A stretch of 64,000 bases of DNA from JACVRW01 sp963820315 (GTDB lineage Bacteria; Actinomycetota; Thermoleophilia; Solirubrobacterales; Thermoleophilaceae), in NCBI GenBank assembly GCA_963820315.1, contig CAWFZK010000019.1, positions 1 to 64,000 on the forward strand, written 5' to 3'. The position numbers and the translations under genes are program-made. Below are positions 16,325-25,182 of the stretch, piece by piece; the first letter of the stretch is position 1, and each line of letters begins with the position of its first letter. A model generated the notes under the pieces. It was given only the letters and a program-made list of their open reading frames with translations. It was not told where the DNA came from and made no database searches.

Positions 16325-17733
16325 TGGGCAACCTGCTCGGTAGCGCCCGCGTTCGAATCCTGGCCTCCTATCTCGTGCTGCTGCTCTTCTCGGCCGTGGT
16401 CGGCGGCATCGCCCTGCGCAGCGTCCTGCTCGCGCGCGCGGGCGAGCGCGTCGACGATGCGCTCGTCCAGGAGACCGAAGAGTTCCGCACGCTCGCGAAC
16501 ATGGGGCGCAACCCGCGCACCGGCCGGCCGTTCGGCGACGACGTGACGGCGATCTTCAGGGTGTTCCTGTCGCGCAACGTGCCCGCGCAGGGCGAGGCCT
16601 TCTTCACCTTCGTCGGCGGCAGCCCGTACCGCGAGACGTATGCGCCGGGCGTCGACGCGCCCAGCGTGGCCCAGATCAGCGCCGCCGCGCCGGACGGCTC
16701 GGGTAGCGGCGAGTTCGAGGCGGACGGTCGCCGGATCCGCTACCTGTCGGTGCCCGTGCGCGTTGACGGCGCACCCGGCGGGGCCTTCGTCGTAACGAGC
16801 GACCTGTCGAGCGAGATCGACCAGGTCAACAGCGACCTGCGCGTGGCGGCCGGGATCGCGCTGGGGGTGTTCCTGATCGCGTCGCTGCTCGCATGGGTCG
16901 TGGCCGGGCGCGTCCTCGCACCGCTGCGGGTGCTGCGCGACACGGCGCGCTCGATCACCGAGAGCGACCTCACCCGCCGCATCCCCGTCGAGGGCGACGA
17001 CGAGCTCGCGGACCTCGCCCGCACCTTCAACGAGATGCTCGACCGCCTCGAGGCGGCCTTCGCCAGCCAGAAGGAGTTCATCAGCGACGCGGGCCACGAG
17101 CTGCGCACGCCGATCACGATCGTGCGCGGTCACCTGGAGCTGCTCGAGGAGGACCCGGACGAGCGCGAGGAGACGATCGAGCTCGTGACGGACGAGCTCG
17201 ATCGCATGGGCCGGCTCGTCAACGACCTGCAGCTGCTCGCAAAGGCGCAGCGCCCGGACTTCCTGCAGCCCGAGCCGATCGAGGCCGGTGAGTTCACGCG
17301 CGAGCTGTTCGCCAAGGCGTCGGCGCTCGCCGGGCGCGACTGGCGCCTCGGCGAGGTGGCGAGCGGCCCGATGGTCGCCGACCGGCAGCGGCTCACCCAG
17401 GCCGTGATGAACCTGAGCCAGAACGCCGTGAACCACACGGGCGAGCGCGACGCGGTCGAGCTCGGCTCGGCGATCGAGAACGGCCACGTGAGCCTGTGGG
17501 TGCGCGACACCGGCGAGGGCGTCTCGGAGGCCGACCGCGAGCGGATCTTCGAGCGCTTCGCGCGCGGCTCCGATGCGAGCCGGGCCGACGGCAGCGGCCT
17601 CGGCCTCGCGATCACGCAGGCGATCGCCGAGGCGCACAACGGCCACGTCGAGCTGGACAGCCGGCCTGGCGCGGGCGCCCGCTTCACCGTCGTGATCCCG
17701 ACCAGGCCCTCCAAGGAGGTGGGCGTCTCTTGA
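16324..17733 (+). CDS. Sensor histidine kinase (HAMP-HisKA-HATPase)
   Basis: 469 residues. Helix 1 at about 10-31, an extracytoplasmic sensor domain of about 140 residues, helix 2 at about 172-195, a HAMP domain, then the dimerisation domain with phospho-acceptor His258 (SDAGHELRTP). The ATPase follows with an N-box (NLSQNAVNHT), a G1 box (DTGEGV) and a G2 box (GSGLGLAI). Its start overlaps the stop of the membrane-anchored protein, and its stop overlaps the TTG of the response regulator, so all three are likely co-translated. Signal unknown. Confidence 0.93.
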   Translation: MGNLLGSARVRILASYLVLLLFSAVVGGIALRSVLLARAGERVDDALVQETEEFRTLANMGRNPRTGRPFGDDVTAIFRVFLSRNVPAQGEAFFTFVGGSPYRETYAPGVDAPSVAQISAAAPDGSGSGEFEADGRRIRYLSVPVRVDGAPGGAFVVTSDLSSEIDQVNSDLRVAAGIALGVFLIASLLAWVVAGRVLAPLRVLRDTARSITESDLTRRIPVEGDDELADLARTFNEMLDRLEAAFASQKEFISDAGHELRTPITIVRGHLELLEEDPDEREETIELVTDELDRMGRLVNDLQLLAKAQRPDFLQPEPIEAGEFTRELFAKASALAGRDWRLGEVASGPMVADRQRLTQAVMNLSQNAVNHTGERDAVELGSAIENGHVSLWVRDTGEGVSEADRERIFERFARGSDASRADGSGLGLAITQAIAEAHNGHVELDSRPGAGARFTVVIPTRPSKEVGVS

Positions 17734-18389
17734 ACCGGATCCTGATCGCCGAGGACGAGCCCCGGCTCGCCTCGTTCCTCGAGAAGGGCCTGCGGGCCAA
17801 CGGCTTCGTCACCACGATCGTCGGCGACGGGGTCAACGCGTCCGCGATGGCGCGCGACGACGAGTTCGACCTGCTCGTGCTCGACCTCGGCCTGCCCGGC
17901 CGCGACGGCACGGTCGTGCTGCGCGAGCTGCGCGCGGCAGGCCAGCGCATGCCCGTCGTGATCCTCACCGCGCGCGACGACGTGAGCGACACGGTCGCCG
18001 GCTTCGAGGGCGGCGCGGACGACTACGTGACGAAGCCGTTTCGCTTCGAGGAGCTGCTCGCGCGCGTGCGCGCGCGCCTGCGCGACGAGCGCAGCGTCGA
18101 GCCCACGGTGCTGCGGGCCGGGGAGATGACGCTCGACCTGCGAACGCGCCGGGCGAGCACGGACGGGCACACGATCGACCTGACCGCGCGCGAGTTCACG
18201 ATGCTCGAGGTGCTGATCCGCCATGCGGGGCAGGTGCTGAGCCGCGAGCAGCTGCTCTCGCACGTCTGGGGCTACGACTACGACCCGGGCTCGAACGTCG
18301 TCGACGTGTACGTCGGCTACCTGCGCAAGAAGCTCGGCGCCGACTCGATCGAGACGGTGCGCGGGATGGGCTACCGGCTGGCGGCCTAG
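17730..18389 (+). CDS. OmpR-family response regulator
   Basis: 219 residues from TTG 17730, preceded by a strong AAGGAGGTGGG and overlapping the kinase stop (TTGA). Receiver domain with acidic pocket AEDE, phospho-acceptor Asp52 (LVLDLGLPG), Thr in LTARDD and Lys in VTKPF. C-terminal winged helix (LTAREFTMLEVL, VWGYDYDPGSNVVDVYVGYLR). Partner of the adjacent kinase. The 11-bp-spaced repeats upstream of the operon are its best candidate target. Confidence 0.93.
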   Translation: MNRILIAEDEPRLASFLEKGLRANGFVTTIVGDGVNASAMARDDEFDLLVLDLGLPGRDGTVVLRELRAAGQRMPVVILTARDDVSDTVAGFEGGADDYVTKPFRFEELLARVRARLRDERSVEPTVLRAGEMTLDLRTRRASTDGHTIDLTAREFTMLEVLIRHAGQVLSREQLLSHVWGYDYDPGSNVVDVYVGYLRKKLGADSIETVRGMGYRLAA

Positions 18390-18391
18390 GG

Positions 18392-18646
18392 TCAGGCGTC
18401 GGGTGCCGCGTGGCTCTCGCGCAGCTGCTGGCGAATGCCACGCCGCACGAGTGCGCGCTGCACGCGCACTCCGCCGGCCAGCGCGAGCGGGCCCGCCGCG
18501 GCGCCGGCCAGCGCCAGCCCGAGCGGGGCGAAGACGGTCCCGCCGAGCACGACCAGGCCAACCGCCGCCCCCGCCTCGGCGCCGATCAGCGCCGCCACCA
18601 TCGGGCGCGGGGCGAGCTTGGTCTGATCGGGGCCGGTGAGAGGCAT
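18392..18646 (-). CDS. Small membrane protein, unknown function
   Basis: 84 residues from ATG 18646 (MPLTGPDQ). It has a long Ala/Gly/Leu/Val-rich region with two probable helices and a basic C-terminus (RVQRALVRRGIRQQLRES). No family recognised. Convergent with the response regulator; its stop lies 2 nt beyond the regulator stop. Confidence 0.5.
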   Translation of the reverse strand: MPLTGPDQTKLAPRPMVAALIGAEAGAAVGLVVLGGTVFAPLGLALAGAAAGPLALAGGVRVQRALVRRGIRQQLRESHAAPDA

Positions 18647-18719
18647 AAGAGGTCGCTTCGCCTGTACCCGGTGCACTCCTCCAAGCTGCAACTTCGCTCC
18701 CGGTAGGGTCCCGCGCACC

Positions 18720-19499
18720 ATGGGACTTGTGCTGACAGAGGATCACGACGGGGTTCGCCACCTCATCCTGAACAGGCCGGAGAAGCGCAACGCGCTCAAC
18801 GGCGAGGTCGTGCGCGAGCTGGGCGCCGCGCTCGAGCAGGCGGCGGCCGACGACGCGGTGCGCGTGCTGGTGCTGCGCGGCGAGGGCCCGATGTTCTCAT
18901 CGGGCATGGACCTCGCCGACCTGCGCCAGCTCTCGGAGAACCCGGAGGGCCTGCGCACGTTCCGGCGCCCCCTGATCGGCTGGTGGAACCTGCTCGAGGA
19001 GATGCCGAAGCCGACGATCTGCCAGATCCACGGCGCGGCGCTCGGCGGCGCCTTCGAGCTCGCCCTCGCCTGCGACTTCCGCACGATGGCCGAGGACGCC
19101 GTCGCCGGGATCATGGAGGTCCGGATCGGGCTGCTGCCGGACGTCGGCGGCTGCTCGCGGCTGCCCGCCGTGGTCGGGCTCGGCAACGCCAAGGAGCTGA
19201 TCCTCACCGGCAAGGTGATCGACGGCACGGAGGCGCACCGGATCGGCTTCGCGAACCGGATCGCCCCAGCCGAGTCGCTCGACGAGCTCACGGGCAAGTT
19301 CGCGGAGGAGCTGCTCGCCTGCGCGCCGCGCGCGGTGGGGCTCGCCAAGCGAGTGCTCGACGCCGCCGCCAAGCCGGCGCTGGCCACGACGCTCGAGCTG
19401 GAGGTCTCCGCGCAGGAGCAGCTCGCCGCGAGCGAGGACTTCGCCGAGGGGGCGCGCGCCTTCTTCGAGAAGCGCCCGCCGCAGTTCGCCGGCCGCTGA
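18720..19499 (+). CDS. Enoyl-CoA hydratase/isomerase family protein
   Basis: 259 residues, crotonase fold. CoA-binding/oxyanion segments are seen (RPEKRNALN, FSSGMDL, IHGAALGGAFELALACDFR), and a catalytic-Glu-region motif (VRIGLLPDVGG) with Asp/Gly at the second position as in many hydratases. The C-terminal helices (AEGARAFFEKRPPQF) are typical. It hydrates 2-enoyl-CoA or isomerises a related thioester; exact substrate unknown. Stand-alone gene followed by a strong hairpin. Confidence 0.88.
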   Translation: MGLVLTEDHDGVRHLILNRPEKRNALNGEVVRELGAALEQAAADDAVRVLVLRGEGPMFSSGMDLADLRQLSENPEGLRTFRRPLIGWWNLLEEMPKPTICQIHGAALGGAFELALACDFRTMAEDAVAGIMEVRIGLLPDVGGCSRLPAVVGLGNAKELILTGKVIDGTEAHRIGFANRIAPAESLDELTGKFAEELLACAPRAVGLAKRVLDAAAKPALATTLELEVSAQEQLAASEDFAEGARAFFEKRPPQFAGR

Positions 19500-19516
19500 A
19501 CCGGCCCCAGAAACGA

Positions 19517-19546
19517 CTCGAGCCCGGTCTGGTGTCCGAGCTCGAG
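19517..19546 (+). terminator. Hairpin after the enoyl-CoA hydratase gene
   Basis: An 11-bp stem (CTCGAGCCCGG with CCGAGCTCGAG, one G-T pair) and 8-nt loop begin 18 nt after the stop. There is no U-tract, so it may act as a factor-dependent or processing hairpin. Confidence 0.55.
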
Positions 19547-19556
19547 TGCGCATTAA

Positions 19557-19680
19557 TGCCGAGGCTGGGTCGGGGGAACCCATATGTGCCGAAAACCGGC
19601 CTCGGCGGCTATTTGGGTTACTACCCCAACTTGAAAGGTCCTACACCTGGGAAGGGACCGAAAAACGTCGGAGCGGGCGA
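19557..19680 (+). other. Unusual low-GC convergent gap: structured RNA or Gly/Pro/Tyr-rich small peptide
   Basis: The gap between two convergent genes is compositionally unlike its neighbours. At RNA level it can fold into an outer stem GCCGAGG/CCTCGGC enclosing TGGGT-ACCCA and CCG-CGG hairpins, then TTGGG-CCCAA and GGTCC-GGACC hairpins. At protein level an ATG at 19557 opens a frame reading MPRLGRGNPYVPKTGLGGYL and further Gly/Pro/Tyr/Lys-rich text, which runs on (no stop until 19777) antisense into the MFS gene. I cannot decide between these, and no known family is matched. Confidence 0.25.
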
Positions 19681-20871
19681 TCAGGACCGGCTGAGTGCGA
19701 CCTGGCGGCCCGCGAGAGCCATCACGCCGGCCGCGCTCAGCGCCACCGCGGCGGTCACGATCCAGGCGACCGTGTAGCCGCTCATCGAGTAGAGGGCGCC
19801 GAACGCCGCCGGCCCTCCGCCGGCCCCGATGTAGATCCCGGTCTGGCTGACGCCCGTGGCCGCGCCCGGCGAGTCACGGTGCAGGTGCACGATCGCCATG
19901 TTGAAGATGCCGGGCCAGCCCCAGCCGAGCGCGAACGCCAGCACCGCGCCCAAGGCGAACGGCAGCGGCGCCCCCGCGGCGAGCAGGGCGAACCCGATGG
20001 AGCCGAACCCGATCAACGTCACGACCATCCCGAAGCCGTAGTCGACGCGGCGATCCGCGCGCACGCCGACGGCCAGCCGCACCCCGAGCGACACCGCGCT
20101 GCCGACGGCGGCCAGGATCCCAGCCGTGCCCTCGGCGATCCCCACGTCGACCGCCGACGCGACCAGGTAGGCGCTCAGCGCGCATGGCGCCGAGCTGCCG
20201 AGCGCCGCCCCGAGCGCGATCAGGATCAGCGCACGCGACGGGCGCGGCGGCCGCTCGCGCTGAGGGACCGGCCGGAGCGACGCCCCCTGCCGGGCCAGCA
20301 CGAGCGCCACCACGAGTGGCGCGAGCGCGCAGATCACGAAGGTGGCGCGCCAGCCGAGCGGGATGGCGAGCACCGGCAGCGCGAGCCCGCTGATCAGCAC
20401 CGCCGCCGGGATCGCCGACTGCTTGATCCCGAAGGCGAGCCCCTGGCGCTCCGGCGGCACCTGGTCCGCCATGAACAGGTTGATCGCGGGCTGCGCGACG
20501 GCGTTCGCCAGCCCCGCCACGACGAGGCATGCGAAGAGCACGACGAGCGAGCCCGCGGCCAGACCTCCGAGCAGGAGGCAGGCGCAGGTCACGAGCGCGC
20601 TGGCGGTCATCGCCCGCAGCGCGCCGGTGCGCTCGGAGAGCCGGCCGCCCGGCCCGGCGCCGATCGCGCCCGCCAGGAAGAACACGCTGACGCCGGCGGC
20701 GACGGCCTCGACGCTCGCATCGAGGTCTCCGCGGATCTGCAGCGCGAGCGCGCCCACGAGGAACCCGGGCAGCACGGTCACGGTCCCGGCCGCAACCGCG
20801 AGCAGTGAGGGGCGGACGAGGCCTACGCGAGACCCACCAGGTTCGCCATCACGATCACGCCGGCGATACAC
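19681..20871 (-). CDS. MFS transporter
   Basis: 396 residues, about 12 helices. The conserved MFS loop pattern GGRLSERTGALRA follows helix 2. The only start before helix 1 in this frame is GTG at 20871, which overlaps the end of the upstream anion carrier by 49 nt; translation is likely coupled. Substrate unknown. Confidence 0.8.
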   Translation of the reverse strand: MYRRRDRDGEPGGSRVGLVRPSLLAVAAGTVTVLPGFLVGALALQIRGDLDASVEAVAAGVSVFFLAGAIGAGPGGRLSERTGALRAMTASALVTCACLLLGGLAAGSLVVLFACLVVAGLANAVAQPAINLFMADQVPPERQGLAFGIKQSAIPAAVLISGLALPVLAIPLGWRATFVICALAPLVVALVLARQGASLRPVPQRERPPRPSRALILIALGAALGSSAPCALSAYLVASAVDVGIAEGTAGILAAVGSAVSLGVRLAVGVRADRRVDYGFGMVVTLIGFGSIGFALLAAGAPLPFALGAVLAFALGWGWPGIFNMAIVHLHRDSPGAATGVSQTGIYIGAGGGPAAFGALYSMSGYTVAWIVTAAVALSAAGVMALAGRQVALSRS

Positions 20872-22475
20872 AGCACCGCGCCGATGATGTCGAAGACGAA
20901 GCCCGCCTTGATCATCCGCGTGATCGGAAGCAACCCTGAGGAGTAGACGATCGCGTTGGGAGGCGTGGAGACCGGCAGCATGAACCCGTAGTTTGCCGCG
21001 AAGATCGCGGCCAGCGCCGGGATCGTCGGGTTCACGTCCGCGGCCGCGGCGATCGAGATCGCGATCGGGACCACGATTGCCGCGCTGGCCGTGTTGCTCG
21101 TCGTCTCCGAGATCAGCACGGCGATCACGACGACCACCACGGTGATGCCGAACACGTCGCTGACGCCGAGCGCGTCGGAGATCGAGGTGCCGATGCGCTC
21201 GGCGAGGCCGGTCTCGCTCAGCATCGCGCCGAGCACGATGCCGCCGCCGAACAGCAGGATCGTGCCCCAGTCGATCCGCGCCGCCTGGTTCCAGTTGATC
21301 GTGAACTTGCGCTGCTTCCAGTCGACCGGCAGCAGGAACAGCAGCGCCACGGCGATCAGCGCGACGGTGCCCTCGTTGGCCGCCTCGCTCACCTGCGCGT
21401 ACGCGTCGGAATCATCGCCGGCGAACACCCCGACGACGCCGGGCAGGAACCAGCCGATCAGCGCGAACGCGAGCACCAGCAGCGTGTTCTTCTCGCCGCG
21501 GCTGAGCGGGCCGAGCTTCCTGCGTTCCTCGGCCACGTACTCCTCGACGCCCTTGACCTGCTTGATCTCGGGGCGGTTCATGAGCAGCACGATCACGATC
21601 ACCGCGATGAACATCACGATCACGATGGGGAGCGCCATCGCGAACCACTCGAGGAACGTGATCGGCTCGCCGGTCTCGGACTCGAGCAGGTCGCGGCCGA
21701 TCAGGTTGGGTGGGCTGCCGATCGGCAGGAGCAGGCCGCCGACGGTGATGCCGTAGGTGATGACGAGCATCAGCGCGGCGCCGAACCTGAGCTTCTCGAC
21801 CCGCTGCTCGCCCTCGGCCTGGCTCGCGACCATCCCGCCCACGACGCCCATCACGCCGAGCGCGATAGGCAGCATCATCGCCGCCCCGGCGGTGTTCGAC
21901 ATCACCGGCGAGGTGAGCGCGCCGATCAGGCCGAAGGCGAGGATGATCCGGTAGGTCGAGCCACCGACGCTCTTCAGCGAAAGCACGCGGTAGGCGAGCC
22001 GCCGGTGGAGCCCGTGGACCACCATCGCCTCGGCGAGGATGAAGCTGCCGATGAACAGGAAGACGGTGTCGTCCGCGAACGTGCCGAAGACGATGTCGGT
22101 CGCGGCCTCGTCCTCCGTCGGCGGTGGCGTTGCCTCGAGCAGCGCGACAAGCGCAACGCCGACCAGCGCCGTGACCGGGATCGGTATCGCCTCGGTGACC
22201 CACCAGGCGACGACCAGCGCGAGGATCGCCGCGAGCCGGTGCTGATTGGGCTCGAGGTCGAACGGGATCAGCAGGACGAGCGCGAACAGCAGCGGCCCGA
22301 TGAACAGACCCACCGTCCGCCGTCTGCGCTCGAAGCGCTCCTCGGCGGGTGACAGCCGTCCTTCTTCGGTCTGCTCGTCGAGCGTGCGGTAGGTCCCGCC
22401 GCGGCCGAAGCGGCCGTCGCCGTTGGTGCGACCCTCCTCCTCCTCGACGCGCCGTTCCCTCGTCGGCGTCGTCAT
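20823..22475 (-). CDS. SLC13/DASS-family sodium-coupled anion symporter
   Basis: 550 residues. A charged cytoplasmic N-terminus of about 55 residues, then about 12-14 helices with the two duplicated Ser-Asn-Thr sodium/substrate motifs (PVMSNTAGAAMMLPIA and TTSNTASAAIVVPIA). The family imports dicarboxylates, citrate or sulfate with Na+. The central-carbon genes nearby make a dicarboxylate plausible. Likely co-transcribed with the following MFS gene. Confidence 0.88.
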   Translation of the reverse strand: MTTPTRERRVEEEEGRTNGDGRFGRGGTYRTLDEQTEEGRLSPAEERFERRRRTVGLFIGPLLFALVLLIPFDLEPNQHRLAAILALVVAWWVTEAIPIPVTALVGVALVALLEATPPPTEDEAATDIVFGTFADDTVFLFIGSFILAEAMVVHGLHRRLAYRVLSLKSVGGSTYRIILAFGLIGALTSPVMSNTAGAAMMLPIALGVMGVVGGMVASQAEGEQRVEKLRFGAALMLVITYGITVGGLLLPIGSPPNLIGRDLLESETGEPITFLEWFAMALPIVIVMFIAVIVIVLLMNRPEIKQVKGVEEYVAEERRKLGPLSRGEKNTLLVLAFALIGWFLPGVVGVFAGDDSDAYAQVSEAANEGTVALIAVALLFLLPVDWKQRKFTINWNQAARIDWGTILLFGGGIVLGAMLSETGLAERIGTSISDALGVSDVFGITVVVVVIAVLISETTSNTASAAIVVPIAISIAAAADVNPTIPALAAIFAANYGFMLPVSTPPNAIVYSSGLLPITRMIKAGFVFDIIGAVLCIAGVIVMANLVGLA

Positions 22476-22538
22476 GCCGCAGGGCGTACCCGGGACTGGC
22501 GTGGCTTTAATCGCTAAGGCTCCACGGGTTGAGCATGT

Positions 22539-22622
22539 ATGACTTCCAGCGCCGCCCGCGACAGCGTGGTGGCGGACCGCAAGGACCGCCTGCGCCGCTG
22601 CGAGCGCGTCAAGCGGCGCTAG
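22539..22622 (+). CDS. Possible 27-residue basic peptide
   Basis: ATG 22539 to TAG 22622 encodes a short Arg/Lys-rich peptide (MTSSAARDSVVADRKDRLRR...) with natural codon use in the gap upstream of the SLC13 gene. The last 14 nt overlap the HMG-CoA lyase 3' end. No clear Shine-Dalgarno. Speculative. Confidence 0.2.
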   Translation: MTSSAARDSVVADRKDRLRRCERVKRR

Positions 22623-23511
22623 AGGACTTCCAGTCGATCGGCCCGGCGGTGAGCACGTGGCTCCCGAGCGGCCGCCCGAGCACCTGCTGCACCTCGCGTG
22701 CGCACGCGATCAGCCTCTCGAGGTCGACGCCGGTCTCGTAGCCCATCTCGTGCAACATCGAGACGAGGTCCTCGCTCGCGATGTTGCCCGTGGCCCCCGC
22801 GGGCACGGGACAGCCGCCGAGCTCGCCGAAGGAGCTCTCGAACGAGCGCACTCCGGCGCGCAGCGCGCTGACCACGTTGGCGAGCCCCTGCCCGCGCGTG
22901 TTGTGGAAGTGGGCCGTGAGCTCCGCCCCGAGGTCGAGCCCGTCGAAGAACTCCTCGACCTGGACGGGGTTGGCCATGCCGGTGGTGTCGCCGAAGGCGA
23001 TCTCCTCACAACCCGCGTCGACGAGCCGGCGCGCGATCGAGAGCACGCGCTCGCGCGGCACGTCGCCCTCGTAGGGACAGCCGAAGGCAACCGAGATCAC
23101 GCCCTCGCAGCGGAGCCCCTCGGCGCGCGCCCGCTCGAGCACCCGCTCGAGCCCAGACAGCGACTCCTCGATCGAGCGGTTCACGTTCTTGCGGTTGTGC
23201 GTCTCGGACGCGGACAGGAAGAGGTTGACCTCCTGGAAGTGCTCGCGCAGCGGCAGCGCGTTGTCGAGCCCGCGCTCGTTCGGTATCAGCACGGTCACGG
23301 CCACGTCGTCGGGGACGTCGGCTCGGCGCAGCACCTCGGGCCCGTCGGCGAGCTGCGGGATCACGTCGGGTCGCACGAAGCTCGTGACCTCGAGCCGCTT
23401 GAGGCCGGTGCGGGCGAGCATCTCGACGAGCCGCACCTTGTCGTCGGTGGGGATGACCTCGGGCTCGTTCTGGAACCCGTCGCGCGGGCCGACCTCGCGG
23501 ATCTTCACCAT
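22609..23511 (-). CDS. hmgL: Hydroxymethylglutaryl-CoA lyase
   Basis: 300 residues, DRE-TIM fold. N-terminal GPRDGFQNE motif, central FGDTTGMANP, metal HxH in TAHFHNTRGQGLAN, and the catalytic Cys loop GGCPVPAGATGNIASEDLV characteristic of HMG-CoA lyase. It cleaves HMG-CoA to acetyl-CoA and acetoacetate, as in leucine or ketone-body catabolism, and could feed the acetoacetyl-CoA synthetase encoded at 12.6 kb. The start lies 2 nt after the SDR stop, so the two form an operon. Confidence 0.92.
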   Translation of the reverse strand: MVKIREVGPRDGFQNEPEVIPTDDKVRLVEMLARTGLKRLEVTSFVRPDVIPQLADGPEVLRRADVPDDVAVTVLIPNERGLDNALPLREHFQEVNLFLSASETHNRKNVNRSIEESLSGLERVLERARAEGLRCEGVISVAFGCPYEGDVPRERVLSIARRLVDAGCEEIAFGDTTGMANPVQVEEFFDGLDLGAELTAHFHNTRGQGLANVVSALRAGVRSFESSFGELGGCPVPAGATGNIASEDLVSMLHEMGYETGVDLERLIACAREVQQVLGRPLGSHVLTAGPIDWKSSSAA

Positions 23512-23513
23512 GA

Positions 23514-24263
23514 CTAGATCCTGGCAAGCCCGCCGCTCACGCCGAGCGACTGGCCGGTGATGTAGGACGCGTCGTCCGACGCGAGGAAGGTGATCGCGGC
23601 GGCCACCTCGTCGGGATGCCCGAGGCGGCGCAGCGTGGTCGAGCCGATCATCGTCTCGACGATCCGCTTGCCGACGTCCCCGAGCTGCTCGGGGGCTGCC
23701 ATCAGGAGCGGCGTCTCGATCGGTCCCGGCGCGACGGCGTTGCAGGTGATCCCGTAGCGACCGTTCTCGACGGCGATCGTCTTGGTGAAGCCGATCACAC
23801 CCGCCTTCGCAGCCGAGTAGACGGCCGAGCCGCTCGAGCCGACGCGGCCCGCCTCGGAGGCGGTGTTGACGATCCGGCCTCGCCGGCGCTCCTGCATGCC
23901 CGGCAGGACGGCGTGCGTCACGGCGATCACGCCGCGCAGGTTGACGGCCAGCACGCGGTCCCAGAGCTCCGAATCGGTGTCGCTGAACCAGGCCCACTCG
24001 TCGTAGCCCGCGTTGTTCACGAGGATGTCGAGCGGCCCCAGCTCGGACTCCGCGGCGGACACGGCCTCGGCGATCGAGTCGGTCGAGCGCACGTCGAGCT
24101 CGAACGCCGCGGCGTCGATCTCGGCGGCCACGGCACGCGCGCCGTCCAGGTTCACGTCGGTCACGGCCACGCGCGCGCCCTCGGCGGCGAGCCGGCGAGA
24201 GGTCGCGGCGCCGATGCCCGAACCGGCGCCGGTCACGAGGGCTGTGCGGTCAGCGAGTCGCAC
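23514..24263 (-). CDS. Short-chain dehydrogenase/reductase
   Basis: 249 residues from GTG 24263. Classical SDR with cofactor loop TGAGSGIG, NNAG, the Tyr-Lys pair in VYSAAKAG, and the PG motif (NAVAPGPIETP). It ends SGGLARI. It is likely a 3-hydroxyacyl or similar alcohol dehydrogenase working with the downstream HMG-CoA lyase; a substrate cannot be assigned. Confidence 0.88.
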   Translation of the reverse strand: MRLADRTALVTGAGSGIGAATSRRLAAEGARVAVTDVNLDGARAVAAEIDAAAFELDVRSTDSIAEAVSAAESELGPLDILVNNAGYDEWAWFSDTDSELWDRVLAVNLRGVIAVTHAVLPGMQERRRGRIVNTASEAGRVGSSGSAVYSAAKAGVIGFTKTIAVENGRYGITCNAVAPGPIETPLLMAAPEQLGDVGKRIVETMIGSTTLRRLGHPDEVAAAITFLASDDASYITGQSLGVSGGLARI

Positions 24264-24336
24264 GGCGGCGCAGCATATGCTCTCGGCGCCGCTACGACCT
24301 GAGCGTCGCGGCCTGAGCGAGAGGAGCAGTTCCGAA

Positions 24337-25182
24337 ATGGCAGATTCGCTGAACGGCCGCGTCATCTTCATGTCCGGCGGGAGCCGCGGCATCGGGCTCG
24401 AGATCGCCAAGCGCGCGGCCCAGGATGGTGCGCGCGTCGTCGTGATGGCGAAGACGGCCGAGCCTCACCCGAGGCTCCCGGGCACGGTCTACACGGCCGC
24501 CGACGAGATTCAGGCAGCGGGCGGCGAGGCGCTGCCGATCGTGGGCGACATCCGCGACGCCGACGCCGTCGAGGGCGCGGTGGCGCAGGCCGTCGAGCGC
24601 TTCGGCGGGATCGACATCGTGGTGAACAACGCGAGCGCGATCAACCTGTCGCCGATGCGCGACCTCGAGGTCAAGCGCTTCGACCTGATGCAGACGATCA
24701 ACGCGCGCGGCACGTTCGTCGTCACGCGCGCCTGCCTGCCGCACCTGCGCCAGTCCGAGCACGCGCACGTGCTCACCCTCTCCCCGCCGCTGACGATCGA
24801 CCGGCGCTGGCTCGCCGGCCACAGCGCCTACACGCTCTCGAAGATGGGCATGACGATGATCACGCTCGGGGTCGCTGCCGACGAGGCCGAGGCCGGGATC
24901 GGCGCGAACTGCCTGTGGCCGCGCACGATCATCGCCACCGCCGCCGTCCAGAACCTGCTCGGCGGCGATGAGGCGATGGCCCGCTCGCGCACGCCCGAGA
25001 TCATGGGCGACGCCGCTCACGCGATCCTGGTGCGCGACCCGCGCGAGACCAACGGCAACACCTTCATCGACGACGAGGTCCTGGCCGAGGCGGGCGTCAC
25101 CGACCTGTCCGGCTACGCGGCGGCAGACGCGGACCTGACGCTCGACATCTTCGTCGACAGCTGGCCCGAGGAGCGCGTCTGA
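24337..25182 (+). CDS. SDR-family oxidoreductase (HSDL2-like)
   Basis: 281 residues, ATG after GAGAGGAGC. The cofactor loop SGGSRGIGLEIAKRA, NNAS and active-site YTLSKMGM fit the hydroxysteroid-dehydrogenase-like 2 group, as does the C-terminal stretch. It is the first gene before cofD, and its TGA overlaps the proposed CTG start of cofD. A link to F420 metabolism is only positional. Confidence 0.85.
   Translation: MADSLNGRVIFMSGGSRGIGLEIAKRAAQDGARVVVMAKTAEPHPRLPGTVYTAADEIQAAGGEALPIVGDIRDADAVEGAVAQAVERFGGIDIVVNNASAINLSPMRDLEVKRFDLMQTINARGTFVVTRACLPHLRQSEHAHVLTLSPPLTIDRRWLAGHSAYTLSKMGMTMITLGVAADEAEAGIGANCLWPRTIIATAAVQNLLGGDEAMARSRTPEIMGDAAHAILVRDPRETNGNTFIDDEVLAEAGVTDLSGYAAADADLTLDIFVDSWPEERV

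Noticed and set aside
19557..19680. Second c-di-AMP riboswitch suggested by GGGGGAACCCAT
   Set aside because: The CAGCTAACC...GTAGGC 3' block seen at 59481 is missing and no gene follows on that strand.
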